Part shown: one piece after another, positions 43,742 to 52,435 of the stretch
How positions within the stretch are numbered: position 1 is the first letter of the stretch
Layout of the letters: each line of letters begins with the position of its first letter
Origin: DASQZK01 sp963809925
GTDB taxonomy: Bacteria > Bacteroidota > Bacteroidia > Bacteroidales > GCA-2748055
Length of the DNA: 64,000 nucleotides
Assembly: GCA_963809925.1 (NCBI GenBank)
Contig: CAWELH010000010.1
Span: 310,001 to 374,000 of the forward strand
Direction of reading: 5' to 3'
Notes under the pieces: generated by a model
Databases searched by the model: none
The model's input: the letters and a program-made list of their open reading frames with translations, nothing else
What the model was told of the DNA's origin: nothing
Program-made: the position numbers and the translations under genes

Positions 43742-44854
43742 TCAGGATAATTTATTTTTTATCCGTTTGAGGCGTACCGTTTTTATATTTATTAAAGGGG
43801 GCATGAGGTCTCCCAATAGAAATCCCCATGGTTTTAATGATTGTATGTGGTCGAAAATGAGTTTAACAATACCAGTAAGTGGAATAGAAAGGATCATTCC
43901 CGGGATCCCCCACAATGCCCCGAATGAAATAACCATAATAATAGTGACAAGAGCATTTATTCTGACTTTTGATGCCACCAGTCTGGGAATAATGTAGTTG
44001 TTGTCAATAATATGGATAAAAATGTATATTGCGAGGACCAGCAAGGCATACCAGGGCGACGTTTTGGATACAATAGCAATCATCATTGGCAACGATGCTG
44101 CCAGTAAAACCCCCAAATAAGGTATCAGGTTAAGGAGAGCCCCTATTATTCCGAGAATAATAGCATATTCTATTCCCAGGAAGAGCAGGCCGATAGAGTA
44201 GGAGGTAGCCACTATTGTCACCTCGGTAAGAAGTCCAACAAGATAGCTTTGAATCAAGGATTTTATCTGGGAAATTACCTGGCTTACTTCATTTCGATTT
44301 CTTTTGCCAAAAATCCTGCGAAAAAACTCCAGTAAAAGCGACTGGTAAAACAACAACATAAAAACGTACACGGGTATTAAAATCACCAATACCACTTTGC
44401 TGCCGATCGAAACTAAGGTTTGCCCCATTTCAGCACTGCGATTGTTGATGAATGTTTCTTTTGAGTTGGTAATCCAGGTATTTATTTTAAGGATACTTAT
44501 GTCAAAGTAGCCGGAAGTCCAGACCGTGATCTGGTTCAGCATCTCAGTAAATTTATCGATCAATTTGGGTAACGACTCGGTAAAGCGGATTGCCTGTGAA
44601 AATAAGAAAAAACCCAGCATGCTGAAGATCAATATGGCAAGGACAAGGGTGACGACAATAGCCACTACTCTGTTGATTCTCAGTCGCACCAGGTAATTCA
44701 CCACCGGATGGAGTACGATGGAGAAGATGATGGCAAACAGTAACGGAATTATAATGCCCTTGGCGATGTATAGTATCGCGAGAAGTGTAAATATGCCGAT
44801 CAGTAAAATTGAAATCCTGGCATAAAGCGGTAATTTTAATCCTTTTTGCATCAT
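43742..44854 (-). CDS. AI-2E family transporter (TqsA/YdiK/PerM-like)
   Basis: 370 residues with about eight membrane helices: 'ISILLIGIFTLLAILYIAKG', 'VVAIVVTLVLAILIFSMLGF', 'VVLVILIPVYVFMLLFYQSL', 'AIILGIIGALLNLIPYLGVL', 'TSPWYALLVLAIYIFIHIID', and the family-specific 'NNYIIPRLVASKVRINAL' with 'GALWGIPGMILSIPL'. Members export small molecules including the AI-2 signal, or act as Na+/H+ antiporters; the substrate here is unknown. First gene of a run with CsbD-like and SPFH, 220 bases from the GH130 gene. Confidence 0.88.
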   Translation of the reverse strand: MMQKGLKLPLYARISILLIGIFTLLAILYIAKGIIIPLLFAIIFSIVLHPVVNYLVRLRINRVVAIVVTLVLAILIFSMLGFFLFSQAIRFTESLPKLIDKFTEMLNQITVWTSGYFDISILKINTWITNSKETFINNRSAEMGQTLVSIGSKVVLVILIPVYVFMLLFYQSLLLEFFRRIFGKRNRNEVSQVISQIKSLIQSYLVGLLTEVTIVATSYSIGLLFLGIEYAIILGIIGALLNLIPYLGVLLAASLPMMIAIVSKTSPWYALLVLAIYIFIHIIDNNYIIPRLVASKVRINALVTIIMVISFGALWGIPGMILSIPLTGIVKLIFDHIQSLKPWGFLLGDLMPPLINIKTVRLKRIKNKLS

Positions 44855-45077
44855 GACTTCTTAGAGTCGGCTTCTTAATTAGGTAAAAAATACGATGAAG
44901 AAATTATTGTTGAGAAAGGTAGGTCACTTTATACCATCAACTGTTACATAAGAACTGTAATAAGTTACATCATTCACACATTTGCAGGAAAGAAGCAAAA
45001 CCGACACGTATTGTCGGCGAAAAAAGACAGGATTAAGTAAGAATAAGGTGAACAGATTGTGTTTTAGGCTTCCTTTT

Positions 45078-46550
45078 TTACTTGGAGTTTTTTAACTCAT
45101 TCAGAAGTTCTTTCAAATTAACGGTGGCATACGTAGAGGCGTAATCAGACATTGCATAAGGAATGATCAAATTTCCGTTATGTACCATTGACCCGCAAGA
45201 ATAAACTACATTCGGGACGTAGCCTTCTCTTTCTTCGGCATTTGGAATTAAAAGCGGGGTTTTTGACCTTCCTATTTCCTTTTCAGGATTATCAAGATCA
45301 AACAAGGCGGCTCCTAAAACATATTCGCGCATGGGGCCTACACCATGAGTTATAACTAACCAGCCTTCTTCTGTTTCTATCGGCGAGCCACCATTACCAA
45401 TTTGAATGAGTTCCCATGGGTATTGTGGCTGTTGCAACAATTTTGCCTCGCGCCATACGGTAATATTATCGGAAAAAGCTATGTAATTGTTAAACCCATC
45501 CAATCGACAAAGCATAGCATATTTTCCTTTCACTTTTCTGGGAAATAATGCCATTCCTTTATTCTGGACAATTTCGCCATGCAAGGGCATTACCTTAAAG
45601 TGATAAAAATCTTCAGTTTCAAGTAATTTAGGCAGAATGGTTTTTCCATCGTATGCCGTGTAAGTGGCATAGTATTTTATTTTGTTATCCTCATCCTTAA
45701 ACATCACAAAGCGGGCATCTTCAATGCCGTTCTTTTCGTTTGCTGAAACTGGAAAAATCACTCTTTCGGAAATATTGGTGTCTAAAGAAAATTGCAGCTC
45801 GTAATGTGATGAAGCCAGCCAAATGACCTGATTAAAGAGGTTCTCTTTGTCGGAAGCTAAATGGCTTGCCTTTCTCGCCTCTTCAATGCATTTCCGCAAT
45901 TCGCCATAGGTAAATTCATCCTTTAATTTATCTAATATTAAGGCAGGTGGAATAATACTATAAACTTCCTGCATCTCATCCAGTTTAAGGGCGAAGGATT
46001 TTTTATTATAAATATGTCTTCTAATGTGCTCAGCCTCCTCCAGCATATTACCGATTGGCTCAAGGTCAAGTTTGTTGTTTTTATCGAGTACACCTGTCCT
46101 GAACACGATGGATGAGATATGTCCTTCGCCTGTTGCCCTGAAGCTAATAATAACTCTTTTTTCACCCGGATTAATCTCGGTTTGATCAGGATGTTCGACC
46201 ATTGAAGGATTAAAGAAAGCTGCTGCTTCAATAGAATATTCCATTGTAAAATAAGAGCCGATGAGAATTTTCTTTGAATAATCAATGGTATCTGGCTCTG
46301 TATTCAAATGCGAAAGTAAAGGGACAATTCTATTAAAATTTTTCTCAAATATCTTAGAAATGTTCCTATGGCGCATCGAGTAATCCCTGAGTGTCTTCTT
46401 TAATGCAAGCGAAGCATCAACTTCAGGCATTTCCAGGATAAATCGTATAGTACTTATAGCCCTTTGGTCGTCAGTAAACAGAAAACGGGCAATCACCCTA
46501 CTGGAGTCTGGCTTGAAAGTTATATTCCTTCTACTAACAGCAACTTGCAT
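45078..46550 (-). CDS. Glycoside hydrolase family 130 (mannoside phosphorylase-like)
   Basis: 490 residues, cytoplasmic. The first ~170 residues are a helical extension ('TTDDQRA'-like 'FLFTDDQRAISTIRFILEMP'); the rest is a five-bladed beta-propeller of GH130: 'NGIEDARFVMF' (the Asp proposed as catalytic acid), 'VQNKGMALFPRKVKGKYAML', 'ELIQIGNGGSPIETEEGWLV', 'HGVGPMREYVLGAALFD' and 'VVYSCGSMVHNG'. GH130 members are phosphorylases or hydrolases of beta-mannosides; this long type is common in environmental bacteria next to GT4 and GDE-like genes. ATG 46550 was chosen: a longer frame to 46670 adds a non-conserved hydrophobic leader. Confidence 0.85.
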   Translation of the reverse strand: MQVAVSRRNITFKPDSSRVIARFLFTDDQRAISTIRFILEMPEVDASLALKKTLRDYSMRHRNISKIFEKNFNRIVPLLSHLNTEPDTIDYSKKILIGSYFTMEYSIEAAAFFNPSMVEHPDQTEINPGEKRVIISFRATGEGHISSIVFRTGVLDKNNKLDLEPIGNMLEEAEHIRRHIYNKKSFALKLDEMQEVYSIIPPALILDKLKDEFTYGELRKCIEEARKASHLASDKENLFNQVIWLASSHYELQFSLDTNISERVIFPVSANEKNGIEDARFVMFKDEDNKIKYYATYTAYDGKTILPKLLETEDFYHFKVMPLHGEIVQNKGMALFPRKVKGKYAMLCRLDGFNNYIAFSDNITVWREAKLLQQPQYPWELIQIGNGGSPIETEEGWLVITHGVGPMREYVLGAALFDLDNPEKEIGRSKTPLLIPNAEEREGYVPNVVYSCGSMVHNGNLIIPYAMSDYASTYATVNLKELLNELKNSK

Positions 46551-46869
46551 GATTTTTAAATTCTGATAAAGGTAGATGCAAAAATTGGATATTAGCTTAT
46601 ATTTCAAATTAGTTTGCCACCAGCTATAAATAAATTCGTATTTCCATAAAAACGTCAAATCTTTTTCCACTTGCTTGCACCTACCGATGCCATAAGGGCC
46701 GGATAAAAAAGCGAAAAGATTTGGGCCATTGAAAAATCAAACGCAGGATTTTATATCCTGGCCAAAAATCGCCGATGTTATTCACTTATGACCTTTTCAA
46801 CATCTTGCGCAAATTCAGTTTTTCTTAGTGTTTCATTAAAGAACGGAAAGCCCCAAATGATATATTTTT
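46551..46869. other. Divergent intergenic region GH130 / DUF4185
   Basis: About 320 bases without a gene. It should carry the promoter of the GH130 cluster on the minus strand and of the DUF4185 gene on the plus strand; only the latter was recognised. Confidence 0.4.
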
Positions 46870-46877
46870 TACCTTTG
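46870..46877 (+). promoter_or_regulatory. Putative -7 box of the DUF4185 gene (TACCTTTG)
   Basis: TACCTTTG matches TAnnTTTG exactly, 17 bases before the ATG at 46895, which would give a leader of about 10 bases. No TTG-type -33 partner at the expected distance. Confidence 0.4.
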
Positions 46878-46894
46878 GAATAAAAATTAAATAT

Positions 46895-48181
46895 ATGAGG
46901 ATAAACAATTTAAACATATCCATACTAATTATACCTTTCCTGATTACGCTTATTTCAATATCTTCCGGCAATAAGAGAACTGAAGTAGTTACTCATGATT
47001 TATTGCAAGGGGGCTTGTCCCCAGACGCACAGCCTTATGAAAAGGGACCTGTTCAGGAAAACAAATCCATTAGAAGTTTAAATGAAGTTTCTTTCTCTGA
47101 TTCCGTCTTGCCTTATCCGAAGAGCGAATATATTAAAGACATTAAATTTGATTGGAGCACCCACAGGCGGGAAGCTTTTGGAAGTGATAACTGGCAATGT
47201 ACCTGGGCGGATGACGATAATTTGTATTGTGCTTTCGGTGATGGTGGCGGATTTGGTGACATCAATGGGCAAGGTCGTGTGAGTCTTGGCTATTCCAGGA
47301 TCGAAGGGGCCTATAATAATTATGAAGGGAAAAATGTTTGGGGAGGATATGAAGCTGAAAACAATGCTCAATTTAAAGGCAAAAGTTGGGGGACGGTTTG
47401 TATTGATGGCGTTCTATATTCCTGGGTCGTGCCTGATTATTCCGCCTGGGGTTGGTATCCGGGCCATGCTTCCGAATGCCGCCTGTTTTATTCAAATGAC
47501 CACGGTGCGAAATGGTGGCCGGCAAAATGGCTTTTTTTCAGGGAAGATAATTTGATGATTCCAACCATCCTGCAATATGGTAAAGATTATGCTGATGCAC
47601 CGGATAATTATGTATACCATTATTTCATGGAGCCGATTGAGGCGAATGATTTTAAATGCTCAATTCCTGGGAAGATCTATTTGGCAAGAGTTCCAAAAGA
47701 CAGGATGTTGGATCGGCAGGCATACCAGTTCTTGTCTCATGTTCAAGATGGGAAGGCTCAATGGAATAGCGATGTCCGGGAAAAAGTTCCGGTATTCAGG
47801 GATAATGTTTTTGGCGTTGGCTGGAACTGCAGTGTCAGTTATAACCCGGGGATTAAACGTTATATACTAATGACCGAGCATAAAAGTACAAGTCGTGGAA
47901 ATTTGGGGATGTTTGAAGCAGAAAACCCCTGGGGACCCTGGAAGACCGTCATATATTTAAATCATGAAAAAGGAAACTATTTTGGATCTGAAAATTCGTT
48001 GGAGATGACCTGTTTTTATTGGAGCATTCCAACAAAATGGATAAGCAAAGACGGCACAAGATTTACGATGGTGTTTACCGGTATCAACTCAAAACGAAAG
48101 GATGCTCCGGGAGAAAATAAATCAAGTGACGGGAACGATTCATGGAATTCTGTACGCTGTGAGATGATATTGGACAAATAA
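46895..48181 (+). CDS. Secreted DUF4185 protein (beta-propeller glycosidase-like)
   Basis: 428 residues. N-terminal signal ('ISILIIPFLITLISISSG'), then blocks repeated around a propeller: 'DNWQCTWADDDNLYCAFGDG', 'SWGTVCIDGVLYSWVVPD', 'ECRLFYSNDHGAKWWPAKW', 'FGVGWNCSVSYNPGIKRYIL', 'MFEAENPWGPWKTVIY', and 'TMVFTGI' at the end. This fits DUF4185, a family related to five-bladed propeller glycosidases; catalytic function is not established. Divergent from GH130, which has a related fold, so both may concern glycans (inference). Confidence 0.75.
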   Translation: MRINNLNISILIIPFLITLISISSGNKRTEVVTHDLLQGGLSPDAQPYEKGPVQENKSIRSLNEVSFSDSVLPYPKSEYIKDIKFDWSTHRREAFGSDNWQCTWADDDNLYCAFGDGGGFGDINGQGRVSLGYSRIEGAYNNYEGKNVWGGYEAENNAQFKGKSWGTVCIDGVLYSWVVPDYSAWGWYPGHASECRLFYSNDHGAKWWPAKWLFFREDNLMIPTILQYGKDYADAPDNYVYHYFMEPIEANDFKCSIPGKIYLARVPKDRMLDRQAYQFLSHVQDGKAQWNSDVREKVPVFRDNVFGVGWNCSVSYNPGIKRYILMTEHKSTSRGNLGMFEAENPWGPWKTVIYLNHEKGNYFGSENSLEMTCFYWSIPTKWISKDGTRFTMVFTGINSKRKDAPGENKSSDGNDSWNSVRCEMILDK

Positions 48182-48230
48182 AGGATCAATCATTCCATGT
48201 TGAATAGTAAGCATTCGTTCTTAAGATTTG

Positions 48231-48542
48231 TCAGCATTCTTTGAATGATTTACGAAATTCGTTTGCAAATGCATCTACCGATAAAGGTTCAGATAAGTCA
48301 AGCTCAATAACGCTTACCCTATTAACTTCAGCAAGTATGTGCTTGGATTTCGATATATCACGTGAGCCTACAACGACAGTTGCACCCGCTCCCGACAAAA
48401 CTTTTGTTGTTTCAAGCCCGATTCCGGAATGTCCACCCGTTACGATTACTGTTTTTCCGTTTAGGCTAATTCCAGAGATAACCTCTGTCGCTGTTGACGT
48501 TTCGCCAAATCTTGAGTTAATCGGCTTTTGTTCTGTTATCAT
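48231..48542 (-). pseudogene. Short-chain dehydrogenase, 3'-truncated
   Basis: 103 residues: 'GISLNGKTVIVTGGHSGIGL' (NAD-binding GxxxGxG), 'GATVVVGSRD' and 'VIELDLSEPLSVDAFANEF'. These are the first third of a retinol-dehydrogenase-like SDR. A functional SDR needs ~250-320 residues with the Ser-Tyr-Lys site; here the sequence ends abruptly with unrelated 'RKSFKEC' and a stop. The start overlaps the end of a DUF1059 fragment (TGA/ATG). The break near 48250 probably marks a recombination junction. Confidence 0.8.
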
Positions 48543-48685
48543 ATTGCAATGAAATATTTAATTTTTATTCCTTGAAATTTTTCCGTCACATGCTTTTTGC
48601 TAATGTCTGTTATTTCCTGAAAACTGTTGGCATGAAGTTCTCGGTCGCAGGCTCCTCCTAATTGATTACAAGTCATTGTTTTCAT
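48539..48685 (-). pseudogene. DUF1059 protein, 3'-truncated
   Basis: 48 residues, below usual ORF cut-offs. 'MKTMTCNQLGGACDRELHAN' followed by 'SFQEITDISKKH' is the recognisable N-terminus of DUF1059 proteins, which normally run ~55-90 residues with a C-terminal continuation; here it turns into unrelated AT-rich sequence ('FQGIKIKYFIAI') and stops. Its TGA overlaps the ATG of the SDR fragment. It lies between the SDR and SnoaL remnants, all on the minus strand. Confidence 0.65.
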
Positions 48686-48738
48686 AGGACTGTAGCCAAT
48701 GTAAATAGGTTAAAAAATTTTCCCCGAAAATGCCGATG

Positions 48739-49139
48739 TTAGATTCCGTCGGTAACATCCCTTCGCTCGACCCACTGAGAGCGCCAGGCAGGAGCGTCGA
48801 AGGGATCGGCGAAGTATTGAGTCTCGAGCGACACCTTTCCATCCCGGAACTCCATAATACTCACGGTGTGGGAGCGCTTACCCCATAGGTAATAACATAC
48901 TCTGTAACCCAGAGATTGCCCTCTCCTGTGATCCGCCGGACCGCAAACTCCGATGGTCTGCCAGGGTGATGGCTGCGAAGCGCTTGAAGGTTAAGCCGAC
49001 CTTGAATTACCTCGCCTGACTGTGGGTACACACACACAGCATCATCGTGATAGATTTCATGCTCGACAAGTTGATCACCCGCAGCGGATGCGGCCCAATG
49101 TTGATCAATAGACTTTCGAATGTTTCGCTTTTCCATCAT
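48739..49139 (-). pseudogene. SnoaL/NTF2-like protein gene with a frameshift
   Basis: The minus strand from ATG 49139 gives 'MMEKRNIRKSIDQHWAASAA', 'HDDAVCVYPQSGEVIQGRLN' and 'RRITGEGNLWVTEYVITYG', the nuclear-transport-factor-2/SnoaL fold. That frame stops at 48861, but a one-base shift near 48885 restores 'RSHTVSIMEFRDGKVSLETQ' and 'YFADPFDAPAWRSQWVERRD', the typical C-terminus, ending at 48739. A Shine-Dalgarno GGAGG precedes the start. The gene is more GC-rich than its neighbours, suggesting transfer. The break could be a sequencing error, but its two neighbours are truncated as well. Confidence 0.75.
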
Positions 49140-49704
49140 GGTCCTCCATTTGAGTTTACTTGCATGCGCCACTATAGGTCTTCCGGCATCTAAGGCGTTG
49201 TTGTTAACCCGCAGCCCAACACAAGACTGCTGAATGAAATCACAACTGCGAATATTTATTTTAGTAATTTTTAGTAGAACAACCTTGACAAGCTATTTGA
49301 ACGAAGCCATGAAACTAATAAATTATAAATAAGCTCACGGACCTTACGTTGTCAGGTTAAGCCGCTTGTCCCACTGCTGAAAATGATAGTTGAACTGCGA
49401 ACGTTTGAAGCCATCCGGATGGATTGCTATGTGGCTTTCCCATAAAAGCTGAGTTGGGCAACAGCTTTAGACTTTGATACTTCCTTAAACATAATTGTAC
49501 AGTTTAGTTTAGGGCAGGGGTGAGGTGAAATTTAAGGTTCTTTTATCAAAATTAGGAAGGTTTAAGGAAAGGTGTGTGGATTTCAGAAGATGATTTAATG
49601 TTTATTGCCAGAAACATGATCGATGGGCGACAATTTCTTGAATCTGTTTGAAATCGTATAACCGCCTATGGGATCCCTCCTGGCGTCGGGATGAGTTCGA
49701 CTTA
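49140..49704. other. Non-coding region between SnoaL relic and mnmE
   Basis: About 560 bases, no gene recognised. Contains sequences that resemble integron attC boxes: CTTAGATGC (minus strand, ~49190, close to GTTAGATGC) and GTTGGGC (minus strand, ~49220, fits GTTRRRY). The remainder is AT-rich with no structure I could explain. Confidence 0.35.
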
Positions 49705-49741
49705 AACTTTTCAATGCGCCCTGGCGGGCTTTTGAAAAGTT
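49705..49741. terminator. Hairpin just downstream of mnmE
   Basis: 10-bp stem AACTTTTCAA / TTGAAAAGTT around a GC-rich loop (GCGCCCTGGCGGGC) that can pair further. It begins 9 bases after the stop codon mnmE would have in its restored frame (49750), which suits a terminator; there is no long T-run. Confidence 0.45.
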
Positions 49742-49819
49742 AGTCTCACTCACTTCCCGATACAAAAATTCTTAAATATATTCCCCAATATCTCATCCGT
49801 CGTCACTTCCCCCGTGATT

Positions 49820-51151
49820 TCACCCAAGATAATGAATCACCTGCCGGATATCCTGCGCGATCAGGTCCTCCGGAAGTCCGGTATCCAGTCCTTCGTAAAC
49901 TCTTTGAAGGTTCTCTGCAGCATGGGTAAGTGCCTCGTAGTGACGTGCATTGGAAACAATGATATCGCTGTCCTTCAGATGTGAAAGACTGGACTCTTCG
50001 ATAAGGACGTTCTGTAACTCATCAAAGTTTTTATCCCTCTCTGCCGAGATGAACATCATAATTTCCCCGTCCCTGAGTTCAATTGCCTTTTCCAGTTCAG
50101 TCTTCGTTTCCACAGGTACAAGATCCGTTTTGTTTATCAATAGAACAAGGTGCTTACCGCTGTCCTTTATTTGGTTCCGGATCTGTTCAAGGGCAGCCAG
50201 TGTCGTTTCGGTATCATCGCGGGCATCTGCCATGAGCAAGACGATGACTGCCTGGCTAATTTTCTGATAGGTTTTCCTGATGCCCAGGTTTTCAATAACG
50301 TCGGCAGTTTCCCTGATTCCTGCGGTATCAATGAACCGGAAGGTGATCCCTTCAAGGATGACCGTATCTTCGATCACATCACGTGTAGTGCCGGCTATCT
50401 CAGACACGATGGCCCGATCCTCATTCAGCAGCCGGTTCAGCAGGGTGGACTTGCCAACATTCGGCTTTCCGATAATGGCCACAGGTACGCCGTTCTTGAT
50501 CACATTTCCTAAGCTGAAGGATGCGACGAGTCTGTCAATAACCGTCCCGATCCGTTCTACCAGCGTTTTCAGCTTCTTTCTGTCAGCAAATTCAACATCC
50601 TCCTCGCTGAAATCAAGTTCAAGCTCAATAAGCGAGGCAAAATCGACCAGGGCCTTCCGAAGTTTTGCCAGTTCCTCTGAAAATCCTCCGCGCATCTGGT
50701 CCATGGCGATGCGGTGTGCTGCTGCTGATCCGGAAGCGACCAGGTCGGCAACAGCCTCTGCCTGGGAAAGATCCATTTTCCCGTTCAGATAAGCTCTCTG
50801 GGTGAATTCACCAGGGCGGGCGAGTTTTGCGCCGTGCGACAGCAACATTTCGATGATCTTGTTCTGGATCCACGGCGAAGCATGGCATGAAATCTCAATG
50901 CTGTCCTCCCCGGTGTAGGAGCGGGGAGAACGGAACAGGCTGAACAAAACCTCGTCGATAACATTATTGCCATCCAAAATATGACCGTGATGAATCGTAT
51001 TGGGCACCTGTTCGGAAAGCTTTTTTGCACGTTCGGAAGGTCTGAAAATCTTTTCGCATATCCCAAAAGTATCGCGGCCTGAAACCCTTATCACGGCGAT
51101 TGCCCCGGAACCTGCCGTTGCCGGCGCACATATGGTGGTGTCAAAATCCAT
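49820..51151 (-). CDS. mnmE: tRNA uridine-5-carboxymethylaminomethyl modification GTPase, C-terminus frameshifted
   Basis: MnmE acts with MnmG to make cmnm5U34 in tRNAs. N-terminal folate-binding domain ('DTTICAPATAGSGAIAVIRV'), helical domain ('LNGKMDLSQAEAVADLVAS'), G domain with 'GKPNVGKSTLLNRLL', 'DTAGIRETADV' and 'INKTD', and final helices 'EDLIAQDIRQVIHYLG'. The frame then hits TGA (49820-49822). One base less in the GGG at 49823-49825 would continue as 'EITGEVTTDEILGNIF' and end in 'FCIGK' at 49750, the C-terminal Cys motif needed for activity. So the gene carries a +1 indel: sequencing error, mutation or recoding. Start set at 51151. Confidence 0.9.
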   Translation of the reverse strand: MDFDTTICAPATAGSGAIAVIRVSGRDTFGICEKIFRPSERAKKLSEQVPNTIHHGHILDGNNVIDEVLFSLFRSPRSYTGEDSIEISCHASPWIQNKIIEMLLSHGAKLARPGEFTQRAYLNGKMDLSQAEAVADLVASGSAAAHRIAMDQMRGGFSEELAKLRKALVDFASLIELELDFSEEDVEFADRKKLKTLVERIGTVIDRLVASFSLGNVIKNGVPVAIIGKPNVGKSTLLNRLLNEDRAIVSEIAGTTRDVIEDTVILEGITFRFIDTAGIRETADVIENLGIRKTYQKISQAVIVLLMADARDDTETTLAALEQIRNQIKDSGKHLVLLINKTDLVPVETKTELEKAIELRDGEIMMFISAERDKNFDELQNVLIEESSLSHLKDSDIIVSNARHYEALTHAAENLQRVYEGLDTGLPEDLIAQDIRQVIHYLG

Positions 51152-51202
51152 TTGATGCAAAGATAAAGATTATGGATGATGTTTGATGTTGAAGGAGGAA
51201 AA

Positions 51203-51245
51203 TACCCCTAAATCCCCTGGGAGGGGACTTGAAGATGTGGGAAAT
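51203..51245 (+). repeat. Palindromic extragenic repeat, copy A
   Basis: TACCCCTAAATCCCCTGGGA-GGGGACTT plus GAAGATGTGGGAAAT. The AAATCCCC/GGGGACTT arms form a small hairpin. A nearly identical copy lies 72 bases on, and further copies flank msrB. This matches short palindromic elements seen in Bacteroidota intergenic DNA. Confidence 0.7.
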
Positions 51246-51274
51246 TTACTTTAGTGCTTGGTAATAGTGAGTTC

Positions 51275-51317
51275 TACCCCTAAATCCCCTGGGAGGGGAC
51301 TTGAAGATGTGGGAAAT
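51275..51317 (+). repeat. Palindromic extragenic repeat, copy B
   Basis: Same sequence as copy A over 43 bases; spacing start to start is 72 bases, so the unit plus spacer has been duplicated in tandem. Confidence 0.7.
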
Positions 51318-51530
51318 CTACATAGGTGTTTGGTACTTATGAGGAAGCTGATCGTTTTGTGAACGTCATCGCATCTGTCAGTCAAATCAAATAGAAAAGA
51401 TTCTCGAAGCTTATTCAGCTTGATTTCAGTAGATTTTTCAAAAGTCGGCCTTGAATATCCAGTTGTACCTCGTTTTCCTTTTCCTGAACCAAAAATTATC
51501 CCTACTTTTGGGTTTTAAATTCTGAAAATA

Positions 51531-52397
51531 ATGAGTGTTCTGCTTAACAAGGATTCAAGAGTTATCATACAGGGGTTTACGGGAAGCGAAGGAAGCTTCC
51601 ACGCCCAGCAGATGATCGATTACGGAACGAAAGTCGTTGGTGGTGTAACACCTGGAAAAGGTGGCCAGGAACATCTTGGACGGCCGGTGTTTAATACCGT
51701 TAAGGATGCCGTTAAAGAGACCCAGGCTGATTGCTCCGTCATTTTTGTGCCGCCGGCTTTTGCTGCGGACGCCATCATGGAAGCAGCAGAAGCGGGCATT
51801 GGACTTATCGTAGCCATAACTGAAGGTATCCCCGTAGCCGATATGGTTAAAGTAAAAGAGTACCTGAGCGATAAGTCCTCCAGGCTTATTGGACCTAACT
51901 GTCCGGGCATCATCACCCCTGGTGAAGCCAAAGTAGGTATTATGCCCGGCTTTATCCACCAGAAAGGTGTTGTGGGTATTGTGTCACGTAGCGGAACCCT
52001 TACCTATGAGGCCGTTGATCAGGTGACGAAAACCGGATTGGGACAGTCAACCTGCATAGGCATCGGCGGAGATCCCATTGTTGGCACTACAACGCTTGAT
52101 GCCATTAAGCTCTTTATGGAAGACGATCAGACAAAGGGTATTATCATGATCGGAGAGATCGGTGGCAGCATGGAGGCAGAAGCTGCTGAATGGATAAAAG
52201 AACACGGCACAAAACCTGTTGCTGGTTTCATTGCTGGTCAGACAGCACCCAAAGGCCGGCGAATGGGCCATGCCGGAGCCATCATCGGCGGAAAGAGCGA
52301 TACTGCTGCCGCCAAAATGGCCATAATGAGGGAGTGTGGCATCACAGTAGCCGAGTCTCCTGCTGATTTGGGCAGTACCATCGCTTCTCTTTTGTAA
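51531..52397 (+). CDS. sucD: Succinyl-CoA synthetase alpha subunit
   Basis: 288 residues. CoA-binding N-domain 'VIIQGFTGSEGSFHAQQMI', 'VGGVTPGKGGQ', 'IGPNCPGIITP', 'VGIVSRSGTLTYE'; active-site His in 'GHAGAIIGG', which is phosphorylated during the reaction succinyl-CoA + Pi + NDP. The usual partner sucC is not adjacent, so the beta subunit must be encoded elsewhere, as happens in some Bacteroidota. Followed 38 bases on by a sirtuin gene on the same strand. Confidence 0.95.
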   Translation: MSVLLNKDSRVIIQGFTGSEGSFHAQQMIDYGTKVVGGVTPGKGGQEHLGRPVFNTVKDAVKETQADCSVIFVPPAFAADAIMEAAEAGIGLIVAITEGIPVADMVKVKEYLSDKSSRLIGPNCPGIITPGEAKVGIMPGFIHQKGVVGIVSRSGTLTYEAVDQVTKTGLGQSTCIGIGGDPIVGTTTLDAIKLFMEDDQTKGIIMIGEIGGSMEAEAAEWIKEHGTKPVAGFIAGQTAPKGRRMGHAGAIIGGKSDTAAAKMAIMRECGITVAESPADLGSTIASLL

Positions 52398-52435
52398 AGG
52401 CTACCAGGATCGTTATTAACCAGAACGTTAAACCG

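Larger units (their letters stand above)
51152..51530. other. Intergenic region mnmE / sucD with repeat copies
   Basis: Divergent spacer holding two copies of the CCCCTAAATCCCC-type repeat and, nearest to sucD, a -7-like box TACTTTTG (51503-51510, fits TAnnTTTG; no -33 partner seen). No gene. Confidence 0.5.
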
